Part shown: positions 1 through 4,531 of the stretch, in pieces
Numbering within the stretch: the first letter of the stretch is position 1
How the letters are laid out: every line of letters starts with the position of its first letter
Source: Actinomycetota bacterium
Lineage (GTDB): Bacteria > Actinomycetota > Actinomycetes > Nanopelagicales > Nanopelagicaceae
Direction: 5' to 3'
Assembly (NCBI GenBank): GCA_947488645.1
Contig: CANLAC010000057.1
Coordinates: 1 to 7,276 of the forward strand
Length of the DNA: 7,276 bases
Translations under genes and position numbers: made by a program
The notes under the pieces: model-generated
Seen by the model: only the letters and a program-made list of their open reading frames with translations
Database searches by the model: none
What the model was told of the DNA's origin: nothing

Positions 1-1
1 A

Positions 2-127
2 CGTAGAGGTTGGGATAACTTGCATGGAAACTCTGAGCCCATCAAACCTAAAGTTCTGCAGGGTTTAGGAGATCAGTTTGCTGGGATGCGAAGTGTTGTT
101 GCCTGGTATTGCTGGAGAGCTTCCTAG
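2..127 (+). CDS. 3' end of an unidentified protein (partial, start outside window)
   Basis: An open frame runs from the window edge for 41 codons to TAG, which is followed directly by an in-frame TAA. The visible tail is mixed and rich in aromatic residues, ending in VVAWYCWRAS. It looks more protein-like than the other frames, which hit stops sooner or give less balanced composition. I recognise no family; the end of a small enzyme such as a methyltransferase is possible but unsupported. It lies 46 bp upstream of uppP on the same strand, so the two could be cotranscribed. The call rests only on frame openness and composition and could be wrong. Confidence 0.4.
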   Translation, partial: RRGWDNLHGNSEPIKPKVLQGLGDQFAGMRSVVAWYCWRAS

Positions 128-140
128 TAACTAGTTACTA
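125..140. promoter_or_regulatory. Perfect 16-bp palindrome upstream of uppP (possible operator)
   Basis: TAGTAACTAGTTACTA equals its own reverse complement over all 16 bases and has no spacer. It begins at the stop codon of the upstream frame and ends 33 bp before the uppP start. Its right edge plus the next base reads TACTAT (136-141), a TANNNT -10-like hexamer, so a dimeric regulator bound here would cover a possible uppP promoter. With no loop it is not a terminator hairpin. The symmetry is directly seen; the operator role is inference. Confidence 0.4.
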
Positions 141-161
141 TGGGGGCTTACTAATGGTGAC

Positions 162-167
162 GGGAGG
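162..167 (+). promoter_or_regulatory. Ribosome binding site that fixes the uppP GTG start
   Basis: GGGAGG ends six bases before the GTG at 174. This is a strong Shine-Dalgarno match at good spacing, and it supports the GTG start rather than a later codon. The next residues already form the conserved first helix of UppP, so a later start would cut into the family core. Confidence 0.8.
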
Positions 168-173
168 CTGTGC

Positions 174-1010
174 GTGCTTGAAGCATTAATTCTCGGCATC
201 GTTCAAGGCCTCACAGAGTTCCTACCCATTTCATCTAGTGCCCACATTCGCATCGTTGGTGAGTTCATGAACAAGGCTCAAGATCCCGGAGCGCGCTTTA
301 CAGCAATCACCCAAATTGGCACAGAGCTTGCCGTGCTTATCTTCTTTCGCAATGACATCAAAGCGATTATTACTTCTTGGTTTAGTCAGGTTATTAAGCG
401 CGCCGAGCTAAGTGGTGAAGCAAAAGGCCAAGCACGCATGGGTTGGCTGATCATTATTGGAAGCGTGCCAATAGTTGTACTTGGTTATTTCGGCAGAGAC
501 ATCATCACAAATGATCTTCGTTCCCTATGGCTTATCGCATCTGTGATGATCATCTTTGGTGTGATCCTTGGTATTGCAGATAAGTATGGAAAGAGCGAAA
601 GATCATTAGAACAACTAAGTACCAAGCACGGTGTTCTTTATGGAGCAGCCCAAGCATTGGCATTAATTCCTGGAGTTTCACGATCTGGTGCAACTATTGC
701 GATGGGTCGGTTCTTGGGTTACTCCCGCGAAGCTGCCCTTCGCTATTCTTTTTTGTTAGCCCTACCTGCAGTTTTTGGAAGTGGGTTTTATCAATTAAAA
801 GATGCATTCTCCTCCGATGCTGCGCCCAATGTGTTTTCGATTCCAGAAACCTTTGCAGCTACAGCTGTGGCATTTGGTGTGGGCTACATCGTTATCGCTT
901 GGCTTCTAAAGTTTGTTTCAACTAAAAGTTTCATGCCCTTCATCATCTATCGCGTGCTTCTGGGCTCAACGCTTCTTGTGCTCTTGGCAACGGGTGTTAT
1001 TTCAGCATGA
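174..1010 (+). CDS. uppP: Undecaprenyl-diphosphatase (BacA/UppP family)
   Basis: Integral membrane enzyme that dephosphorylates undecaprenyl pyrophosphate to undecaprenyl phosphate, recycling the lipid carrier for peptidoglycan and other wall polymers; overexpression in this family gives bacitracin resistance. At 278 residues it has the usual family length. The N-terminal signature reads GLTEFLPISSSAH (residues 12-24), with Glu15 and His24 in the conserved polar positions. The second signature, PGVSRSGATI (166-175), carries the conserved Arg170. Hydrophobic segments lie near 91-106, 117-134, 190-205, 228-248 and 257-276. The start is GTG with a strong ribosome binding site. Its stop overlaps the next gene's start by 4 nt (ATGA), so the two are probably translationally coupled. 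No key residue appears to be missing. Confidence 0.96.
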   Translation: MLEALILGIVQGLTEFLPISSSAHIRIVGEFMNKAQDPGARFTAITQIGTELAVLIFFRNDIKAIITSWFSQVIKRAELSGEAKGQARMGWLIIIGSVPIVVLGYFGRDIITNDLRSLWLIASVMIIFGVILGIADKYGKSERSLEQLSTKHGVLYGAAQALALIPGVSRSGATIAMGRFLGYSREAALRYSFLLALPAVFGSGFYQLKDAFSSDAAPNVFSIPETFAATAVAFGVGYIVIAWLLKFVSTKSFMPFIIYRVLLGSTLLVLLATGVISA

Positions 1011-1498
1011 GCCAGTCTGTAGGCGTTGAGATTATTCATCCAGATGAGTGGTTTCGACTTCGCTCAATAAGACTTAAATCTCTAACTGTTAATCCAGAGG
1101 CATTTGGAGGAACACTTGAGGTTGAAAGCGCAGAGGATGAAGCAGCCTGGCGAGCGAAGTTTGAAAAGCTGGATTTTCTGATTGCATCAGTTGATGGTTT
1201 CGATGCAGCGGTAATGTCGATAGAAAAGCTAGATGGCGATTTTGGGGCAACGTGCTGGATAGGTGGATGCTGGAGTGATCCTGAGTACCGCGGAAAAGGT
1301 TTATTGCGGGCCATGATGAACTTTGTTGATGAGCAAGACAAAGGGTGGCAGGTTCAAGGATTAGGTGTGTGGATCGATAACTACAGCGCTATTGCAGCAT
1401 ATGAGAAATTAGGTTTTGTGAAGATGGGCGAGGACACACCAAGTACTCGCCAACCCGGCAAGTTTCACCAACGAATGATTAGAAAAAGTATTGGCTAG
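1007..1498 (+). CDS. GNAT-family N-acetyltransferase
   Basis: Predicted cytoplasmic acyl-CoA-dependent acetyltransferase of 163 residues, a normal single-domain GNAT length. The acetyl-CoA loop (motif A) is visible as RGKGL at residues 95-99, after a strand ending in the conserved DPEYRG. The C-terminal motif B is clear: VWIDNYSAIAAYEKLGFVKM (121-140), with Asn125, Tyr132 and the typical LGF turn. The N-terminal part (11-45, R/K-rich helix then EAFGGTLEVE) resembles GNATs that act on small molecules or protein N-termini, but the substrate cannot be read from sequence. Its ATG overlaps the uppP stop and has no obvious Shine-Dalgarno, which suggests coupling to uppP translation. The stop codon overlaps that of the convergent regX3. 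Confidence 0.92.
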   Translation: MSQSVGVEIIHPDEWFRLRSIRLKSLTVNPEAFGGTLEVESAEDEAAWRAKFEKLDFLIASVDGFDAAVMSIEKLDGDFGATCWIGGCWSDPEYRGKGLLRAMMNFVDEQDKGWQVQGLGVWIDNYSAIAAYEKLGFVKMGEDTPSTRQPGKFHQRMIRKSIG

Positions 1499-2184
1499 AC
1501 GTTTTCTAGCTTGTAGCCAAGTCCGCGGATAGTTTGAATAAGAACTGGATTTGCAGGATCTGCTTCAATCTTGGCGCGAAGACGCTTGATGTGAACATCT
1601 AAAGTCTTTGTGTCACCGTAGTAATCCCCGCCCCATACGCGATCAATTAATTGTGAGCGGGTGAGAACACGGCCTGAGTTACGCATTAAGAACTCAAGCA
1701 GTTCAAACTCTTTCAGAGGAAGAGAAACAGGTGAGCCATTTACTGAAACCTGATGCTTACCAATATTGAGCTTTACAGGTCCAACTTCCATTAAATCTTG
1801 ATCTTGAATTGAACCATCATCTGTAATACCGCGGCGCAATACCGCCTTGATGCGGGCGATTAATTCGCGAGATGAATAAGGCTTAGTTACATAATCATCT
1901 GCGCCTAGTTCAAGTCCTACGACCTTATCGATTTCTGCATCTTTGGCTGTCAACATAATGATTGGAACTTGTGAAGTTGTGCGAATTGTTCGGCACACCT
2001 CAACACCTGAAACTTCAGGAATCATGAGATCGAGAAGGATTAAGTCAGCACCTTCTTTGGCAAAGATTTCAAGTGCTTTGCGGCCATCTTCTGCCACCAA
2101 AGTCTCAAATCCCTCTTTGCCCAATAGAAAAGCTAGTGCTTCTGAAAATGATGCTTCATCTTCTACGATGAGAATCTTGGACAT
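1495..2184 (-). CDS. regX3: Two-component response regulator RegX3/PhoP-like (OmpR/PhoB family)
   Basis: DNA-binding regulator of 229 residues, the expected length. The N-terminal receiver has the acidic pocket Glu8-Asp9, phospho-acceptor Asp52 (LILLDLMIPE), switch Thr79 and Lys101 (TKPYSSREL). The C-terminal winged helix spans about 130-228. It includes LPLKEFELLEFLM, the stretch GGDYYGDTKTLDVHIKRLR (185-203) with the recognition helix, and IRGLGYKLE at the end; the DYYGDTKTLDVH stretch is characteristic of actinobacterial RegX3/PhoP. It should activate phosphate-starvation genes when phosphorylated by the adjacent kinase. Its ATG overlaps the senX3 stop by one base (TAATG) and has its own good ribosome binding site, so the pair is an operon. 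It is convergent with the GNAT gene. Confidence 0.95.
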   Translation of the reverse strand: MSKILIVEDEASFSEALAFLLGKEGFETLVAEDGRKALEIFAKEGADLILLDLMIPEVSGVEVCRTIRTTSQVPIIMLTAKDAEIDKVVGLELGADDYVTKPYSSRELIARIKAVLRRGITDDGSIQDQDLMEVGPVKLNIGKHQVSVNGSPVSLPLKEFELLEFLMRNSGRVLTRSQLIDRVWGGDYYGDTKTLDVHIKRLRAKIEADPANPVLIQTIRGLGYKLENV

Positions 2185-3248
2185 TAGTTGGCCTCCGCTT
2201 GTTTGATAAAAATAGGCAAAAGTAAGGTGAATGTGCTGCCGATATTTTCTGCGCTCCAGACCTTCACATCGCCGCCATGCTTTGATGCGACGTGCTTAAC
2301 GATTGAAAGACCCAAGCCTGTGCCACCTGTTTGGCGAGAGCGTGCTGGATCTACTCTGTAGAAGCGCTCGAAGATTCTTAATAAGTCTGTCTCTGGGATA
2401 CCAATACCTTGATCTGTGACTGAAATTTCAACAATGCCATCTACCAGCTTGCTTGTCACGGCTACCTTTGTGTTGTCGGGGGAGTAATTGACCGCGTTAT
2501 CAATAAGATTTTGGATTGCCATCGTTAATTGATCGCGATCGCCCCACACCGATAGATCTTTTTCTTCCTGATAATTAACGGTGATGTGTCTATTTTCGGC
2601 GTTAATCTGACTTTGATCAATCGCCTCTTTTACAAGGTATCCAACTTCTACTTCCTCAGCTTCTTGAAGTGGATCAGAATCTTGAATACGAGACAGATTA
2701 ATAATTTCTTGCACTAAATCAGTTAAGCGCTTTGATTCTGATTGCATGCGTGTTGCAAACATTGTCACCGCTTCTGGTTCATCCTTTGCACCCAACACCG
2801 CTTCACTCAAAAGAGAAAGGGCACCGATAGGAGTTTTAAGCTCATGTGAAATGTTGGCAACAAAGTCGCGGCGAATTTCATGAACGCGCTGAGCTTCGCT
2901 CTCATCTGAAATCAAAACGATAACAAGATCGCCTTCAGTTAAAGGAAAGATGTTTACCGTTAATTCATGAATACCTTCACCGATTGGTCCGCGTGGAACA
3001 TCTATGCGGCCCGTGTGCTTTGTATTTGTCCTGCGCACGACTCGAATCGTTGCCAGCAACTCTGGGCTATCAATGCGCCCATCCTTTAAAATTCCAAGGC
3101 GCTCAATTCCCTCAGATTCAAATACAGGAAATTCTCCAGGGGCAAGAACTAGAGCTTCTCCATCGAGGTTATTGAGGGTCTTTATAAGCATGTCGGGCAG
3201 GAGGCGAGGGTCTGTAGCCTCATCTATCACCTGGCGCTTTAACCTCAT
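2184..3248 (-). CDS. senX3: SenX3/PhoR-like sensor histidine kinase without a membrane anchor
   Basis: Histidine kinase of 354 residues, partner of RegX3 in phosphate sensing. Residues about 18-115 form a PAS-like sensor region. The dimerisation domain carries the H-box FVANISHELKTP with phospho-acceptor His135. The ATPase domain shows the N-box (Asn247, Asn251), G1 box DQGIGIP (279-285), F-box FERFYR (293-298) and G2 box GGTGLGLSI (308-316). Unusually, no hydrophobic N-terminal segment is present, while mycobacterial SenX3 is about 410 residues with an N-terminal membrane anchor. The start cannot be moved upstream: the in-frame codons before the ATG are TAT, TTC, AGT and then TAG. No Shine-Dalgarno is visible; a TANNNT -10 sits six bases upstream, so translation is probably leaderless. 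The catalytic core looks complete. Confidence 0.93.
   Translation of the reverse strand: MRLKRQVIDEATDPRLLPDMLIKTLNNLDGEALVLAPGEFPVFESEGIERLGILKDGRIDSPELLATIRVVRRTNTKHTGRIDVPRGPIGEGIHELTVNIFPLTEGDLVIVLISDESEAQRVHEIRRDFVANISHELKTPIGALSLLSEAVLGAKDEPEAVTMFATRMQSESKRLTDLVQEIINLSRIQDSDPLQEAEEVEVGYLVKEAIDQSQINAENRHITVNYQEEKDLSVWGDRDQLTMAIQNLIDNAVNYSPDNTKVAVTSKLVDGIVEISVTDQGIGIPETDLLRIFERFYRVDPARSRQTGGTGLGLSIVKHVASKHGGDVKVWSAENIGSTFTLLLPIFIKQAEAN
2192..2196 (-). promoter_or_regulatory. Ribosome binding site of regX3, inside the end of senX3
   Basis: On the minus strand GGAGG lies seven bases before the regX3 ATG, within the last codons of senX3. This supports the chosen start and suggests RegX3 can be translated independently, in contrast to senX3, which has no such site. 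Confidence 0.75.
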
Positions 3249-3254
3249 ATAGAA

Positions 3255-3260
3255 ACTCTA
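3255..3260 (-). promoter_or_regulatory. Probable -10 element of a leaderless senX3 promoter
   Basis: On the minus strand TAGAGT (a TANNNT match) is followed by six bases and then the senX3 ATG. This is the geometry of actinobacterial leaderless transcripts, in which the mRNA begins at the A of the start codon. Seventeen bases further upstream the -35 position is GGTTAA, not a TTGACA match but part of the nearest GTTAACC box, as expected for an activator-dependent promoter. The spacing is directly seen; promoter function is inference. Confidence 0.55.
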
Positions 3261-3276
3261 TCGCGCTAAAACCCCA

Positions 3277-3316
3277 GTTAACCGCTCGTTAACCCAATAG
3301 ATTGCATATGTTAACC
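3277..3316. promoter_or_regulatory. Pho-box-like array: three exact GTTAACC copies in 11-bp phase
   Basis: Exact GTTAACC copies on the + strand begin at 3277, 3288 and 3310, spaced 11 and 22 bp, so all three fall on one face of the helix; the register at 3299 is occupied by a non-matching AGATTGC. Streptomyces PhoP binds direct repeats in 11-nt units with a GTTCACC-like core, and this motif differs at one base. The array lies between divergent senX3-regX3 and phoU, where autoregulation by RegX3 is expected. Measured from the presumed senX3 transcription start at 3248, the nearest box covers about -29 to -35, a typical activator position. Confidence 0.7.
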
Positions 3317-3331
3317 ATTGAGCCTTAGGTT
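3302..3331 (+). promoter_or_regulatory. Probable phoU promoter (leaderless type)
   Basis: TTGCAT (3302-3307, four of six against TTGACA) and TAGGTT (3326-3331, TANNNT) are separated by 18 bp. Six bases then precede the phoU ATG, the same geometry as on the senX3 side. No convincing Shine-Dalgarno precedes phoU. One GTTAACC box (3310-3316) sits between the two hexamers, where a bound regulator could hinder RNA polymerase. Function is inferred. Confidence 0.5.
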
Positions 3332-3337
3332 TCACCC

Positions 3338-3991
3338 ATGGCCCTTATTAGATCAGCGTTTCAGGATGAGTTAGACGGCGTCTCTCAATCCTTGGTGGAC
3401 CTTACCAACATGGTTTCAGAATCAATTGTTAAATCTTCTAAGGCACTCCTATCTGCCGACCTTAAATTGGCCGAGGAAGTCATTGCAACCGATGTGAAAA
3501 TCGATGATTACCAACATGAATTAGATGCTCGCATCATTGACATCATCGCACGACAACAACCAGTTGCTTCAGATCTTCGCGCATTGATTACCGCGCTACG
3601 CATGAGCGCAGACCTTGAGCGCATGGGAGACCTTGCACATCACATTGCCAAGGTTGCGCGTCTTCGCCACCCCAATAGTGCAATCCCAGCCGACTTAGTG
3701 TTGGCATTTACGGAAATGGGACATGTTGCAGAAAAGCTCGCAACAAAGGTTGCAACAGTTATTACAACCAGAGATACCGACATGGCGTTGCAAGTTGAAA
3801 AAGATGATGACGAAATGGATGAGCTCCATAAGAAGGTAATCATTGGAATCACCAACGGTGGCGCTGGAATCACGATTGAATCTGCCATCGATTTAACCTT
3901 GCTTGGTCGTTACTACGAGCGCTTTGCAGACCACGCTGTTGCTGTTGCCCGCCGTGTGTACTTCCTTGTTAAGGGCGAGTTCCCACAGTAA
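3338..3991 (+). CDS. phoU: Phosphate signalling regulator PhoU
   Basis: Cytoplasmic helical protein of 217 residues, the normal PhoU length, made of two tandem three-helix PhoU repeats. Each has the E-x3-D metal-cluster motif: DLERMGDLAHHIAK with Glu94/Asp98 in the first, and RYYERFADHAVAVARR with Glu194/Asp198 in the second. By family knowledge PhoU (PhoY in mycobacteria) links phosphate transport by Pst to the sensor kinase and keeps the two-component system off when phosphate is plentiful. It is divergent from senX3-regX3, as in Streptomyces. An in-frame TAG lies four codons upstream, so the ATG at 3338 is the most upstream possible start. The DinB-like gene follows after six bases, probably in the same transcript. 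Confidence 0.95.
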   Translation: MALIRSAFQDELDGVSQSLVDLTNMVSESIVKSSKALLSADLKLAEEVIATDVKIDDYQHELDARIIDIIARQQPVASDLRALITALRMSADLERMGDLAHHIAKVARLRHPNSAIPADLVLAFTEMGHVAEKLATKVATVITTRDTDMALQVEKDDDEMDELHKKVIIGITNGGAGITIESAIDLTLLGRYYERFADHAVAVARRVYFLVKGEFPQ

Positions 3992-3997
3992 TCATCC

Positions 3998-4462
3998 ATG
4001 ACGATTAATATTCAAGAAATTGCTTCTGCCTATGAAGCAGCAACTAAAGAGTTTCTAGCAATTGCCACTTCTGTTCCTGCAGATAAGTTGGATGTTAATG
4101 ATGGTGAAAACTGGAGCTCTCGCCAAGTAATCCATCACTGCGCAGATAGTGAAGCCCAGTCATACGCGCGGCTGCGACGATTGGTGGCAGAGCCCAACCC
4201 AGTAATTCAGGGGTATGACGAGAACTTGTGGGCTAAGGATCAAACACTTGGATATACAGAGTTGCCGATTGAAAACTCAATTGCAGTCTTTACTGCTGTT
4301 CGCGCTGGATCGTTAGACATCATCAAGCGATTAAAGCCTGAGCAATTAGAGCTAACGGGCACTCACACTGAAGCTGGGGAGTACTCCTTGAAGCGTTGGC
4401 TTGAGACCTACACGCGCCATGCCAACAACCACGCAGATCAAATCAAACAGAATTTGGCCTAG
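3998..4462 (+). CDS. DinB/YfiT-type putative metal-dependent enzyme
   Basis: Protein of 154 residues with the DinB-like four-helix fold signature. The N-terminal part reads NWSSRQVIHHCADSE (38-52), matching the family pattern WS-x-R-x-V-x-x-H-x-A-D, with His47 the likely metal ligand. The C-terminal pair His141 and His145 (TRHANNHADQI) forms the H-x3-H of the usual three-histidine metal site. Members include thiol-S-transferases and hydrolases acting on small thiols such as mycothiol or bacillithiol, and many of unknown substrate; the substrate here cannot be assigned. It lies six bases after phoU without a clear ribosome binding site, so it probably depends on readthrough from phoU translation. 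A hairpin follows its stop. Confidence 0.85.
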   Translation: MTINIQEIASAYEAATKEFLAIATSVPADKLDVNDGENWSSRQVIHHCADSEAQSYARLRRLVAEPNPVIQGYDENLWAKDQTLGYTELPIENSIAVFTAVRAGSLDIIKRLKPEQLELTGTHTEAGEYSLKRWLETYTRHANNHADQIKQNLA

Positions 4463-4491
4463 AACTAACCCTTAAGAAATAACCTCTTGAT

Positions 4492-4511
4492 CTCACCCCA
4501 ATAGGGGTGAG
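4492..4511 (+). terminator. Hairpin after the phoU-dinB-like unit, no T-tract
   Basis: CTCACCCC and GGGGTGAG form a perfect 8-bp stem around an AATA loop, 29 bases after the DinB-like stop. No run of T follows (GCAGTCTTGA), so it would be a T-less terminator of the kind often proposed for actinobacteria. It ends 20 bases before the first possible start of the regulator gene. An operator or an RNA structure in the regulator's leader is therefore an alternative reading. Confidence 0.55.
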
Positions 4512-4531
4512 GCAGTCTTGATTAAGCACAA

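Noticed and set aside
1..173. Possible tRNA or small RNA before uppP
   Set aside because: No cloverleaf arms, T-loop or CCA end could be fitted. The strongest structure is the spacer-less 16-bp palindrome, and an open frame better explains positions 2-127.
1036..1341. 101-codon minus-strand open frame inside the GNAT gene
   Set aside because: It is antisense to a gene with clear GNAT motifs, its product is low-complexity and Ser-rich, and it has no ribosome binding site or family resemblance.
3004..3252. 82-codon + strand open frame opposite the start of senX3
   Set aside because: It is antisense to the kinase sensor region, has no ribosome binding site, and has a basic, Ser/Arg-rich composition typical of a shadow frame.
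3330..3336. TTTCACC just before phoU as a fourth Pho-like box
   Set aside because: It matches GTTCACC at six of seven bases but starts 20 bp after the third box, out of the 11-bp phase, and it overlaps the putative -10 region.
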